DNA of 64,000 nt from Desmospora profundinema. GTDB taxonomy: Bacteria > Bacillota > Bacilli > Thermoactinomycetales > DSM-45169. Positions within the stretch are counted from its first letter, which is position 1. The number at the start of each line of letters is the position of its first letter. The DNA is taken from the NCBI RefSeq assembly GCF_031454155.1, contig NZ_JAVDQG010000001.1, positions 496,001 to 560,000 of the forward strand. Direction: 5' to 3'. The notes beneath the pieces are model-generated. The model saw only the letters and a list, made by a program, of their open reading frames with translations, was not told the origin of the DNA and searched no databases. Both the position numbers and the translations under genes were made by a program. This document shows positions 18,702 through 27,413 of the stretch, one piece after another.

Positions 18702-19226
18702 TTGTCGAACCCCCGAAGGCCCCAACGTCCACATCAGGGGCAAAGAAGCAGGGTCCACCCACCGCGGCCACGGGCCAAGCAGACTCCTCGTCCATCATCC
18801 CCTGAGTTGAGCAAGATTAATTTATCCACCTTAGTAAATGGATTTTTCACCTTTCGAACCACGGTAAAAGACTTAAGCCAAACGCTACACCGACTGGAAA
18901 ACATCATGGACAATGCTTATCAGATGTTTGAGATGGCCAGCCAGTGGGCGGGTTCCCGCGGCAGACCCAGACGACGGCCCCCTCTGCGGCTCATCCAGCC
19001 TCGAAGGGGACCGGGTGAGGAAATTCCCCATCTCGATCTTCCTATGGAAGAAGGTCCAATGGGAAGGCACCCCGATTCGACCAACCCTCTGTTTAAATTG
19101 ATGGAAAATGTGGACATGGGTCAACTCTTCAAACTGATGCAATCTCCCGTTGTGCAACAGTTGCTCAGGGGAATGATGCAGGCCCGCACACCGGAAGCAA
19201 AAACAAGAGCCAGAAAACAGGGGTAA
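18702..19226 (+). CDS. Unknown protein, Pro/Arg-rich N-terminus and helical C-terminus
   Basis: Not recognised. The only plus-strand gene between spoIVA and der. The TTG at 18702 has GGGAGG eight bases upstream, giving 174 residues. The first 35 residues are rich in Pro, Arg and Gln; a helical segment NLSTLVNGFFTFRTTVKDL follows, and the C-terminus repeats a LFKLM motif. The stop lies in the left arm of the following hairpin. A CATAGGATA just upstream (18660) resembles SigG/SigK -10 boxes but has no clear -35. A spore-coat or forespore role is plausible from position, no more. Confidence 0.6.
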   Translation: MSNPRRPQRPHQGQRSRVHPPRPRAKQTPRPSSPELSKINLSTLVNGFFTFRTTVKDLSQTLHRLENIMDNAYQMFEMASQWAGSRGRPRRRPPLRLIQPRRGPGEEIPHLDLPMEEGPMGRHPDSTNPLFKLMENVDMGQLFKLMQSPVVQQLLRGMMQARTPEAKTRARKQG

Positions 19227-19249
19227 CGCCACATGCGTTACCCCTGTTT
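19215..19249 (+). terminator. Stem-loop at the end of the 18702-19226 gene
   Basis: Fifteen-base perfect arms (AAACAGGGGTAACGC and complement) with a five-base loop. Only three T follow, so it may act as an mRNA-stabilising hairpin or a weak terminator. The stop codon is inside the left arm. Confidence 0.65.
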
Positions 19250-19250
19250 C

Positions 19251-19324
19251 ACGAATCCGTCGCCTCCGGGCGGCAACTGGTCCCTTCCCCTTGCCTAAGA
19301 GCTGTGATCGGGCGACGGATTCGT
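19251..19324. repeat. 14-bp inverted repeat in the gap beside gpsA
   Basis: ACGAATCCGTCGCC at 19251-19264 pairs perfectly with 19311-19324 across a 46-base spacer that has no reading frame. It starts one base after the preceding hairpin. The rest of the gap to gpsA (19325-19425) holds a short GGGGC/GCCCC hairpin near 19387-19399. It may be a structured 3' end of gpsA mRNA or a small repeat. Confidence 0.5.
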
Positions 19325-19425
19325 TTGCTACATAGCTTATGAACCAACCTGGCTGATTGCGACTCCATTCGGCGGCTTCTTCTCTGGGGCAGAGCCCCTT
19401 CTGAAGGAAGAATCGTCAAACCGCT

Positions 19426-20457
19426 TCAGGAAAGAGACCCTCGAATCATTTCATTCAGCTCGTTCGTTTCTCCGCGGCCCATTAGATCCTCCACTGCTTG
19501 GCGTGGATCTTTACCCTCAAACAACACTTCGTACAACTCACTGGCGATCGGCATCTCCACCCCGTAACGATTGGAAAGGTCATGGGCCGCCTGAGTGGTT
19601 TTCACCCCTTCCACCACCATGCCCATCTGTTGCAGTATTTCATCCAGAGAATGCCCGCGGCTCAACAGATTGCCCGCTCGCCAGTTGCGGCTGTGACGAC
19701 TGGTACAGGTGACCACCAGATCACCCACACCGGACAGACCGGCGAAAGTGATCGGTTCCGCCCCCATGGCCATACCGAGCCGGGCCATCTCCGCTAAGCC
19801 CCGTGTGATTAGTGCCGCTTTGGCATTGTCTCCGAATCCGAGGCCATCGGATAAACCCGCCCCCAAAGCAATGATGTTTTTCAGAGAACCTCCCACTTCC
19901 ACTCCCACCACATCGGAATGGGTATATACGCGGAAGGATTGATTGTTCAAAAATGACTGTGCGGCTTTCGCCGATTTTTCTTCCTGTGAGGCGACTACCA
20001 CCGTCGTCGGCGAACGTTGGATCACTTCTTCCGCATGACTGGGACCGGAAAGGACCGCGATCCGCCCCTGGTGAGAAGGACTTTCTTCTTCCAACACCTC
20101 CGAAATCCGCTTCAACGTACTTCTTTCAAACCCTTTGGCAGCATGCACCAACAGCGCTTGATCCGGAATGTGAGGAGAGGCTTTCCGCACCGTTTCCCGT
20201 ACAGCTTGCGAGGGCACCACCACTAATACCAGATGAGTGTCATCCAATGCTTTTGCGATATCATCGGTGGCATCGATTCCCTCGGGAAGCGTCACGTCCT
20301 TTAAATAACGACGGTTTGTTTTTTGTTGATTGATTTCTTCTGCCGTCTGGCGCGAGCGGGACCATAAGGTGACAGGGTGACCGTTGTCCGCCAACACAGC
20401 GGCCAATACCGTCCCCCAACTGCCGGCTCCCAACACCGTAGTTCGTTTTTTGTTCAA
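19426..20457 (-). CDS. gpsA: Glycerol-3-phosphate dehydrogenase [NAD(P)+]
   Basis: Reduces dihydroxyacetone phosphate to sn-glycerol 3-phosphate for phospholipids. The N-terminal Rossmann motif is GAGSWGTVLA, and the C-terminal domain shows GGSLKNIIALGAGLSDGLGFGDNAKAAL with the catalytic lysine. The start is TTG with AGGAGG eight bases upstream; 343 residues is normal. plsY lies 23 bases upstream, so the two acceptor-making steps are co-transcribed. Confidence 0.96.
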   Translation of the reverse strand: MNKKRTTVLGAGSWGTVLAAVLADNGHPVTLWSRSRQTAEEINQQKTNRRYLKDVTLPEGIDATDDIAKALDDTHLVLVVVPSQAVRETVRKASPHIPDQALLVHAAKGFERSTLKRISEVLEEESPSHQGRIAVLSGPSHAEEVIQRSPTTVVVASQEEKSAKAAQSFLNNQSFRVYTHSDVVGVEVGGSLKNIIALGAGLSDGLGFGDNAKAALITRGLAEMARLGMAMGAEPITFAGLSGVGDLVVTCTSRHSRNWRAGNLLSRGHSLDEILQQMGMVVEGVKTTQAAHDLSNRYGVEMPIASELYEVLFEGKDPRQAVEDLMGRGETNELNEMIRGSLS

Positions 20458-20480
20458 TATCGTAGCCTCCTCATACGCGA

Positions 20481-21077
20481 TTACGGCTTTTTGGCCCCAA
20501 GTTTGCTCTCTGTCCCTTGCACCAACCGCTTAATGTTGGAAGCATGGCGGATAAAGGCCATCAACGTGATCACCAGGCTGAGGGTCACATAAGAAGACGG
20601 ATAATCAAACAGGAATATGGCAATCGGCAACCCTGCCGCGAAAATCAAGGATCCCAAGGAAACATAGCGTGTAAACGCGATCGTGAGAATGGCGAGTGTT
20701 CCGGCAGCCAAGGCGGCGGAAAGCGTTAACAGTACAGTGACTCCGATGGTGGTGGCGATCCCTTTCCCCCCACGAAAACCGAGGAAAACCGGCCAGTTAT
20801 GACCGATGATCGCCGCAACTCCGCCCATCATCATCCAAGTGGGCTCCCCTGTCCAGGCCCAGGCCAACCCCACTGCGGCCATCCCCTTCAACATATCCAG
20901 CAAAAAGACGATGAGCGCGGGCCCCTTCCCTACCACACGCAGCATATTGGTAGCACCGGCATTGCCGCTTCCATGCTTACGGATATCGGTGCCGTGGAGA
21001 ATTCGCGTCATCCAGTAACTAAAACTGATGGATCCAATTAAATACGATAAAACCCCGATCCATAAAGCCTCCCCCAT
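20481..21077 (-). CDS. plsY: Acyl-phosphate:glycerol-3-phosphate acyltransferase
   Basis: Integral membrane enzyme acylating glycerol 3-phosphate at sn-1 from acyl phosphate. Family motifs are GSGNAGATNMLR, GHNWPVFLGFRGGKGIAT and FTRYVSLGS. 198 residues with about five hydrophobic spans. It sits between der and gpsA, so its substrate is made by the next gene. Confidence 0.95.
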   Translation of the reverse strand: MGEALWIGVLSYLIGSISFSYWMTRILHGTDIRKHGSGNAGATNMLRVVGKGPALIVFLLDMLKGMAAVGLAWAWTGEPTWMMMGGVAAIIGHNWPVFLGFRGGKGIATTIGVTVLLTLSAALAAGTLAILTIAFTRYVSLGSLIFAAGLPIAIFLFDYPSSYVTLSLVITLMAFIRHASNIKRLVQGTESKLGAKKP

Positions 21078-21098
21078 GAATCGACTCCCTCCTCTCTC

Positions 21099-22418
21099 TT
21101 AGTCTCTGTTTTTTTTGCGCAGCATCAGGCGGATGGGGGTCCCCTTGAAGCCGAATGCCTCCCGAAGCTGGTTTTCCAGATAGCGAATATAGCTGAAGTG
21201 GAATAACTCCGGATCGTTGACAAACAACGCGATGGCCGGCGGTTTGACGGCCACTTGGGTTCCGTATGACAATCGGGCCCGGCGCCCCTTCACCGATGGA
21301 GGAGGGGTTGCCATGGTTGCATCCTGCAGCACTTGATTCAGCACGGATGTGGAGATCCGCATCGCATGCTGTTCTGCCGCTTCCTGCACTGCGGGCAATA
21401 CTTGATGAACCCGCTGGCCTGTCTTCGCCGAGATAAACAACACCGGTGCGTAATCCATAAACGCAAAATGATCCAGCACTTCCCGACGAAAGCGCTTCAT
21501 GGTTTTTTCATCTTTCTCCACCGCATCCCACTTGTTAACTGCAAACAAGACCGCTCTTCCCGATTCATGGGCGATTCCGGCGACACGCTTGTCCTGCTCG
21601 GTCACCCCTTCTTCCCCATCCAGAACCACGACCGCCACATCGGAACGCTCAATCGCACGGAGGGCACGGATCACACTGTATTTTTCTGTGGATTCATATA
21701 CTTTCCCCCGCTTCCGCATTCCGGCCGTGTCAATGATGACAAAATCCTGGCCCTCACGCCGAAGCGGCGTATCGATCGCATCCCGTGTCGTCCCGGCCAC
21801 CGGGCTGACAATGACCCGCTCTTCCCCCAGAATCCGATTTACCAAAGAGGATTTGCCTACATTGGGCCGACCGATCACCGACACCCGAATGATATCTTCC
21901 CCATACTCCTCTTCCGCTGCGGGAGGAAAATGAGCCACTATCGCATCCAACAAATCGCCGGTTCCCGTTCCATGGAGGGATGAGAGCGGAAACACCTCTT
22001 CAAAACCCAATCGATAAAACTCGTACGCTTCCTCATAATGCTTGACGTGATCCAGCTTGTTCACGGCCAGCACCACCGGCTTATTGGATCGATGCAAGAG
22101 GCGGGCCACTTCCTGATCCGTAGTCGTCATCCCCTCGCGCCCATCCACCGCGAACACGATCACATCGGCTTCTTCAATGGCCAGATCCGCTTGATGGCGG
22201 ATGTGATCGATCACTTCATCCTGCTGACCAAACTCCAAACCGCCGGTGTCGATCAGATGAAACTCCCGACCCGACCAATCCCCGCGGCTGTAGATTCGAT
22301 CCCGGGTCACCCCCGGCTTGTCTTCTACAATGGCGATCCGTTTCCCGGCCACGCGGTTGAATAATGTCGATTTCCCGACATTGGGCCGTCCCACGATCGC
22401 AACAACAGGCAATGTCAT
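21099..22418 (-). CDS. der: GTPase Der (EngA)
   Basis: Double GTPase needed for 50S ribosome assembly. Two G domains are each marked by GRPNVGKS(S/T) (residues about 10 and 185), DTGG/DTAG and NKLD/NKWD, followed by the KH-like C-terminal domain ending [13 protein letters not shown] at 22418 with a GAGAGGA site. The 439-residue length is standard. First gene of der-plsY-gpsA. Confidence 0.97.
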   Translation of the reverse strand: MTLPVVAIVGRPNVGKSTLFNRVAGKRIAIVEDKPGVTRDRIYSRGDWSGREFHLIDTGGLEFGQQDEVIDHIRHQADLAIEEADVIVFAVDGREGMTTTDQEVARLLHRSNKPVVLAVNKLDHVKHYEEAYEFYRLGFEEVFPLSSLHGTGTGDLLDAIVAHFPPAAEEEYGEDIIRVSVIGRPNVGKSSLVNRILGEERVIVSPVAGTTRDAIDTPLRREGQDFVIIDTAGMRKRGKVYESTEKYSVIRALRAIERSDVAVVVLDGEEGVTEQDKRVAGIAHESGRAVLFAVNKWDAVEKDEKTMKRFRREVLDHFAFMDYAPVLFISAKTGQRVHQVLPAVQEAAEQHAMRISTSVLNQVLQDATMATPPPSVKGRRARLSYGTQVAVKPPAIALFVNDPELFHFSYIRYLENQLREAFGFKGTPIRLMLRKKNRD

Positions 22419-22849
22419 CAGTATGTCCTCTCCTCAACTGTCGGAGGAAACAACTCCTCCATCCCTATGGATTACTCCAACAGCGTGCAAGCTCGCCATC
22501 ATGATTCTACCACACGTTCATATCATTTCACTACGCTTCACTTCTATCCAGTTCATTGAAAGGGCTTTGCCATGGAAGGATAGGGTGATCCTTACAAAAA
22601 CAATTCGTTGGAAATAGATCAAAAAGCCGAAAAATCCTTTTATTACAATTTTGTCACGATGAAGTAACAAAAGAAGATGGTATTTCATTTTTTATTATGC
22701 AATTATTAACAGGGCACAACTGGTATGACATGTTAAATCCGGGGGGTGAATTTGGAAAAATTAATGAGATACAGAATAATCGTTATCCTGTCCCTTCACT
22801 TTCATTGGTAGCTGGTACATTACTGATTCCAAAAAAGGAGTGTTCAAAA

Positions 22850-23374
22850 ATGAAAAAAGCTTTTCAATCATTTGTTGCCGTTTTGCTCATGGGATGCATG
22901 GTGTTTGGTGGATTGGATGGTCATGTGGAAGCAAAAACAGAAGAGATTCCCCGCTACCAAGTATTGACCCACGATTCCAACGGGAAACAAATCTCAATCG
23001 GTTTTAATACCAAGGAAACGTTTGATCGGTATATCAAAACCCATCCGGTCCATCCAAAGGGGCCCGTTAAGCCGTATGGCCCGATTTTCTCCACTTTTTA
23101 TGAACACGAAAATGGACAAGGGTGGCAGTTTTCTATCGATGCAAGCAATCCCCCCATTGTCACCAACTTCATGGGTTACCATAACGATAACGTCTCCTCA
23201 GTCCGTACCCATCCCCAAGGAAACTACACATACCTTTATGAACATCACAATGCCAAAGGGTACGCTCTTGCAATCGCTAATAACGGGGGCCTGTACAACT
23301 TAAATGGCCGTATGGGAGATGGACGTCGAACATGGAATGATGAAGCTTCCTCGACCATTGTTCGTTCCCGCTGA
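22850..23374 (+). CDS. Secreted beta-gamma crystallin-like protein
   Basis: A 174-residue protein with a signal peptide (KKAFQSFVAVLLMGCMVFGG) and a C-terminal pair of Greek-key-like repeats: FYEHENGQGWQFSI...NDNVSSV and LYEHHNAKGYALAI...NDEASST. Both repeats end in the N/D-N/D-x-x-S/T-S pattern that binds calcium in beta-gamma crystallins and related inhibitors. The ATG at 22850 has AAGGAG nine bases upstream. The gene and its flank are visibly richer in A/T than neighbours and interrupt der-yphB synteny, suggesting transfer. Function (calcium-binding envelope or spore protein, or protease inhibitor) is unknown. Confidence 0.75.
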   Translation: MKKAFQSFVAVLLMGCMVFGGLDGHVEAKTEEIPRYQVLTHDSNGKQISIGFNTKETFDRYIKTHPVHPKGPVKPYGPIFSTFYEHENGQGWQFSIDASNPPIVTNFMGYHNDNVSSVRTHPQGNYTYLYEHHNAKGYALAIANNGGLYNLNGRMGDGRRTWNDEASSTIVRSR

Positions 23375-23406
23375 ACAAAAAAAGATCACTACCGGTATAA
23401 TCTAAG

Positions 23407-23433
23407 AAGCCGCTCCGTTGAGCGGCTTTTTTT
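23407..23433 (+). terminator. Terminator after the crystallin gene
   Basis: A nine-pair AAGCCGCTC stem with CGTT loop followed by seven T on the plus strand; the end overlaps the stop of the opposing gene. Confidence 0.85.
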
Positions 23434-23890
23434 AGGGTGAACCGTACAACTCCCGCTTGACCCGATCCACCAACTCCAACAACAGGGGATAACTCTTGCG
23501 GATTCCCCAGGCCGCCAGCGGCCTTCCGACAGACGGAAATCCGAAGTGACGGGATAACGACCCGCCCACTTTTGTCAATAACGTGATGGAGTCCAGCGCA
23601 CGGACAAAGTGGAAGTCATGGACATCGTGGATTTCCAGCATGGATTGAACCGCCCGTACGCCCGATTCCCAATAAAACCCGAATCCCATGGTGTATACGT
23701 CAGTGCCATACTCATCCTTCCCTTTGAAATACAATGTCCCGATCTCCTCGGTACGTGCATAGTCAAAATCAGGCAGCCCCCTCACTTCCGCCAACGTCGG
23801 CAAACGGTCCGAAGGAAGCCTTCCCAAATGAATGGCGGCTGCCACCACCGAAGAATGGGCACTGCCGTAGCAGTGATATATCAGACGCAT
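23432..23890 (-). CDS. DUF3189 family protein
   Basis: The N-terminus RLIYHCYGSAHSSVVAAAIHLGRLP matches the hallmark of DUF3189, a Firmicutes family of unknown function. A central GTDVYTMGFGFYWESG segment is shared with the next gene. The ATG at 23890 lies behind AAAGGGG; an ATG two codons upstream is too close to that site. Overlaps the stop of its upstream neighbour, so the two are co-translated. Confidence 0.75.
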   Translation of the reverse strand: MRLIYHCYGSAHSSVVAAAIHLGRLPSDRLPTLAEVRGLPDFDYARTEEIGTLYFKGKDEYGTDVYTMGFGFYWESGVRAVQSMLEIHDVHDFHFVRALDSITLLTKVGGSLSRHFGFPSVGRPLAAWGIRKSYPLLLELVDRVKRELYGSP

Positions 23891-23892
23891 CG

Positions 23893-24282
23893 TCATCCCC
23901 TTTCTCTGGCTTTCACCAACCGGCCATAACTACGGCGAAAGGCTTGCCAGGAATCAATCGACGGCGCGGAAACAGACACCTTCACAAATTGCCAGTGGAG
24001 CGGATTGATATCCAGAAGCGGAAGGATGTGGGACCAAGCCCGGACCAGAATGTCAGGATCTCCCGGAAAACCGCAGACGTAACAATCGATACCGTCGGAA
24101 TCTGCTCCTATAGGGCAAAGAATACCGGGACGGGACCAGGAATACTCATGAGCCTGTCCCCACTGTACCACCTCATCCACATCAGGAAATGGCTGCCCTC
24201 TTTCCAAATCCCATCGATCCCATGCCGCCTCCACCCATGCTCCTGCTCCGCGGTCACAGCTGATATAGATCCGTCCCATCAT
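23893..24282 (-). CDS. Divergent DUF3189-like paralogue
   Basis: The 129-residue protein aligns by eye along the whole of its neighbour: RIYISCDRGAGAWVEAAW against RLIYHCYGSAHSSVVAAA, DGIDCYVCGFPGDPDILVRAW against GTDVYTMGFGFYWESGVRAV. The HCYG..HSS signature has decayed, so any shared active site there is probably lost. Likely a tandem duplicate that diverged or a heteromer partner. Start ATGATG at 24282/24279 overlaps the end of the YIEGIA-partner gene. Confidence 0.65.
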   Translation of the reverse strand: MMGRIYISCDRGAGAWVEAAWDRWDLERGQPFPDVDEVVQWGQAHEYSWSRPGILCPIGADSDGIDCYVCGFPGDPDILVRAWSHILPLLDINPLHWQFVKVSVSAPSIDSWQAFRRSYGRLVKARERG

Positions 24283-24473
24283 CAGTGCCGAACGATGACC
24301 ATGGTACGGGAATTGATTTGGTGGGCCATCCCGTCCAGAATTCTTTCAAGCAAAAAGGAGGTTCGTTCCAATTCCTCTGCATCGCCTACCATAAATATGG
24401 GAGCGCCCCCTCCAACGGTTTCGGTATCTTGGGTGATGACAGCTAGGATCTGTTTCTTCAGCATCGTACTCAA
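24282..24473 (-). CDS. Capping subunit for the YIEGIA protein
   Basis: A 63-residue protein (ILAVITQDTETVGGGAPIFMVGDAEELERTS) resembling the small proteins annotated as capping complex subunits next to YIEGIA genes in spore formers. TTG at 24473 is preceded by AGGA ten bases upstream; an ATG three codons in is the alternative. It lies 36 bases downstream of the YIEGIA gene. The family name is recalled knowledge; the biochemical role is unclear. Confidence 0.65.
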   Translation of the reverse strand: MSTMLKKQILAVITQDTETVGGGAPIFMVGDAEELERTSFLLERILDGMAHQINSRTMVIVRH

Positions 24474-24509
24474 TGACGTTCACGTCCTTTTCAATGAATC
24501 GCAATCCAT

Positions 24510-25394
24510 TTAAGAAGACTGTTCCGGCCTTTCCGTCGGCATCCGAACAGCACTTTCCAACACCGGTACCTTTCGAACCACCCGGATTACCCGTTCCGGA
24601 TCTCGAACTTGAGGCAGCACCAGAATTCCTACCTTCCCTTCATCCATGTCCAGCTTGGACAGAGGCACCAAGGCGGGTTCCCCCGTATCCCGAAACACCC
24701 CCAAGATAGAGGAGACATCGTATAAAATCGCTTGTCGTTGACCGATGTTTGATAAGGTGAGTGCACAATTCCGGTTTTTTGGAGTAATTACTACTCCCAC
24801 TCCCCGCTCCATAATCCGGTCACGATTCTCCTTTAACCCGACGTTCATCAGATAGATGTCTTCCACATATAGGTTGGGTCCATCCATTCTGAGAGGTGCC
24901 AAAGAAACATCGGCAATCTGCTCCAGATACTTTCCCGAACGCAGGATTCCTGCCACTGACACCGCGGCGAAACCCACCAGGATCCCCCCCCACACCCACT
25001 GGGTCGTGACTACAGTCAGCGAAACCAGAAAAGCGGATAGAATCACCAGGTAATTGCGCCCCTCAAACACCATCGCGATTCCTTCGATATAGGAAGCCCC
25101 TCGCTCCACCAACTCCATCCTGTCTAGTTTGGACAGAGTTTCCCGTTCCATGTTGCGCACTTCTCGAAATTGCTGGGCAGCCAAAACCAGAAACGTAATG
25201 GCGGTATAATCCTTTTCCAAGAGAGCCGGTACAGCCACCGCTCCTAAGCCCGCCGCAATAAAGCCCAGGGACAGATGGATAATCTGTCCGTGCAGATAAG
25301 TAGGGTACTGTCTGTAATCCGTCCTCAATAAACGGATTCTCACCAAAAAACCGGCGATCACGCCGATCATAATCGCCCATGTATAGATGCTCAT
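24510..25394 (-). CDS. YIEGIA family membrane protein (YphB-like)
   Basis: A 294-residue protein with several membrane spans in the first 170 residues and the diagnostic SYIEGIAMVFEGRN segment near residue 100. The soluble C-terminal half contains GVGVVITPKNRNCALTLSN. ATG at 25394 follows GGGGGGAAG. Its place between der and ypfD, next to yphA, matches B. subtilis yphB. Found mainly in spore formers; precise function not established. Confidence 0.75.
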   Translation of the reverse strand: MSIYTWAIMIGVIAGFLVRIRLLRTDYRQYPTYLHGQIIHLSLGFIAAGLGAVAVPALLEKDYTAITFLVLAAQQFREVRNMERETLSKLDRMELVERGASYIEGIAMVFEGRNYLVILSAFLVSLTVVTTQWVWGGILVGFAAVSVAGILRSGKYLEQIADVSLAPLRMDGPNLYVEDIYLMNVGLKENRDRIMERGVGVVITPKNRNCALTLSNIGQRQAILYDVSSILGVFRDTGEPALVPLSKLDMDEGKVGILVLPQVRDPERVIRVVRKVPVLESAVRMPTERPEQSS

Positions 25395-25411
25395 GTTCTT
25401 CCCCCCATGGG

Positions 25412-26023
25412 TCAGCCGAATGGATTGAGACGACCCAGGCGAACAGCCGCCCAACGAAAAGAATAATGAAAGAGAAGAACGCCGCCCGTCACCAGCCAAA
25501 ACCGGTCCAACCACGCGGCTTCTCCCCAAACCACAGGAGTCAACTCGTTGCGATGGATGACCAATCGAAAAAGTTCAGATAACATCGCTCCGCCTCCCAC
25601 CATGAGCAACCGCTCCACTAAGTGGGATGTGGTCATCGCCGCTACCGGAAGTGTCACCGCCAGCCACATTCCGGGAACTTCGCCCCATCGAGACAGCGGT
25701 TCCACCCAAAACCACTCCTGCATTAGAAACAAAGAGGAACTGATCACCATCCAACCTGTAAACAGGGTGATCATACTCTCATCCCGCAGACGCCTCCATA
25801 AAAGAGAAAAGATCCACATCCACATCAAGGTGCCCACCTGGAGTTCCCACCGGTTTCCCAGCGGAATAAGAACATAAGTTACGCTTCCCTGCAACAGCAA
25901 AAACAGACCAGCGATCCGTCGAGAGACTCCCAACTCCTCCTCCAATCCGTGAAACCAGCCCGTCTGGACAAGGACAGCCAACGAGCAAGCGCTGACCAAT
26001 GCAACGCCACCCGATACCCACAA
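25412..26023 (-). CDS. Multi-pass membrane protein, YphA/SeaA-like
   Basis: A 203-residue hydrophobic protein with about six membrane spans and no soluble domain. The TTG start at 26023 has AAGGAGG seven bases upstream. Position between ypfD and the YIEGIA gene corresponds to B. subtilis yphA (seaA), a sporulation-related membrane protein. Identification depends on synteny and topology rather than motifs. Confidence 0.65.
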   Translation of the reverse strand: MWVSGGVALVSACSLAVLVQTGWFHGLEEELGVSRRIAGLFLLLQGSVTYVLIPLGNRWELQVGTLMWMWIFSLLWRRLRDESMITLFTGWMVISSSLFLMQEWFWVEPLSRWGEVPGMWLAVTLPVAAMTTSHLVERLLMVGGGAMLSELFRLVIHRNELTPVVWGEAAWLDRFWLVTGGVLLFHYSFRWAAVRLGRLNPFG

Positions 26024-26086
26024 GATACCCCCTCCTTATCCTGCTTCCATCATTCTGTTGTTAGTATGCCTGGAGAAGGTGTATTT

Positions 26087-26131
26087 ACGCGTAAAAAACA
26101 GACCACCAGTGGTGGTCTGTTTTTTACGCGT
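26087..26131. terminator. Perfect bidirectional terminator after ypfD
   Basis: Two 21-base perfectly complementary arms with a three-base centre: the core CAGACCACC stem is flanked by A6 on one side and T6 on the other, then ACGCGT. On the minus strand it ends ypfD. Confidence 0.85.
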
Positions 26132-26138
26132 ACGATTA

Positions 26139-27293
26139 TTACTTCAAGCGACGCAGTTGATCCCCAAACACATCGCCAAGGGTTACGTTCATGCTGCCAT
26201 TGTTATTGTTGCGGTCCAGATTCTCGATTTCTTCACGGTCCGCTTCTTGCTCGGCCTCTTTGATGCTGAGGCTGATCCGTTTTTGATCCGGCTGCATATC
26301 AAGGACTTTCACCTTTACTTCTTGCCCTTCTTCCAACACTTCAGAAGGGGTGGAGATATGGCGGCGGGAGATCTGGGAGATATGGACCAGCCCTTCCACG
26401 CCTTCATACACTTCGACAAAAGCGCCGAAGGAAACCAGGCGTTTGACGGTACCGGACACCACATCACCGGTTTGAATCGCTTCGGAAACCCGCTCCCAGG
26501 GCCCCGGTTGGGTTTCCTTAATGCTGAGGCTGATTCGTTCGTTTTCTTTATCCACCTTCAGCACTTTTACTTTTACTTGATCCCCTTCGGATAACACTTC
26601 AGCCGGATGTTCCACACGGGTCCATGCCAGCTCCGATACGTGAACCAAACCATCGACACCGCCGATGTCCACGAAAGCACCGAAGTCTGTCAAACGCTGG
26701 ACTGTGCCGTCCAGCACTTGACCGGCTTCCAAGCTCTCGAGCGTATCTACTTTCTTGCGTTCCAGCTCTTCGTCCAGAACGGCTTTGCGGGAAAGGATCA
26801 ATTTGTTTTTCGCCGGATCGATCTCAATCACTTTCAGCGTTAGTGACCGCCCTTTGTAATCGGAGAAATCTTCCACGAAATGACGTTCCACCAACGAAGC
26901 GGGGATAAATCCACGAACACCCAGATCAACCACAAGCCCACCTTTTACCACATCGGCAACAGTGGCTTCCAGATTCTCACCGCTTTCAAATTTCTGTTGC
27001 AGTTCATCCCACGCCCGGTCGGCATCAACTGCTTTTTTGGAAAGTACCAGTTTATCTTCTTCATCGTTGAGGCGGATCACTTTCACTTCCACCTCATCCC
27101 CTTCGGCGAGGACATCAGATGCTTTGTCCACGTGCAGACTCGACAGTTCCGAAATCGGGATTACACCGTCAAATTTGTAATTAACGTCCACTAGTACCTG
27201 ATTGTCATCCACTTTGGTCACTTTCCCTTTGACCACATCACCGCGGCTCAGCGAAGTCACTTCCGCCATTTCCGATTTCATTTCTTCCACCAT
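26139..27293 (-). CDS. ypfD: S1 domain RNA-binding protein (YpfD, S1-like)
   Basis: Four S1 domains in tandem (roughly residues 18-90, 105-170, 190-262 and 275-347), each with the G-x-V...G-L-V/I...H-V/I-S core, then an acidic tail with an Asn run. At 384 residues it is the short Gram-positive S1 homologue rather than the six-domain RpsA. ATG at 27293 has AGGAGG eight bases upstream; an upstream TTG frame is rejected. Downstream of cmk and plsC as in Bacillus. Confidence 0.93.
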   Translation of the reverse strand: MVEEMKSEMAEVTSLSRGDVVKGKVTKVDDNQVLVDVNYKFDGVIPISELSSLHVDKASDVLAEGDEVEVKVIRLNDEEDKLVLSKKAVDADRAWDELQQKFESGENLEATVADVVKGGLVVDLGVRGFIPASLVERHFVEDFSDYKGRSLTLKVIEIDPAKNKLILSRKAVLDEELERKKVDTLESLEAGQVLDGTVQRLTDFGAFVDIGGVDGLVHVSELAWTRVEHPAEVLSEGDQVKVKVLKVDKENERISLSIKETQPGPWERVSEAIQTGDVVSGTVKRLVSFGAFVEVYEGVEGLVHISQISRRHISTPSEVLEEGQEVKVKVLDMQPDQKRISLSIKEAEQEADREEIENLDRNNNNGSMNVTLGDVFGDQLRRLK

Positions 27294-27413
27294 GACGACA
27301 ACCTCCTCGTTTACCTGCAATCATCCTAATTTATAGCTCCCCGGATGAGGGAGAAGAACAAATGAAATTAAGAAGAACAAGTTCCTTAATTTCATTAATC
27401 CTACCTAAATTGA

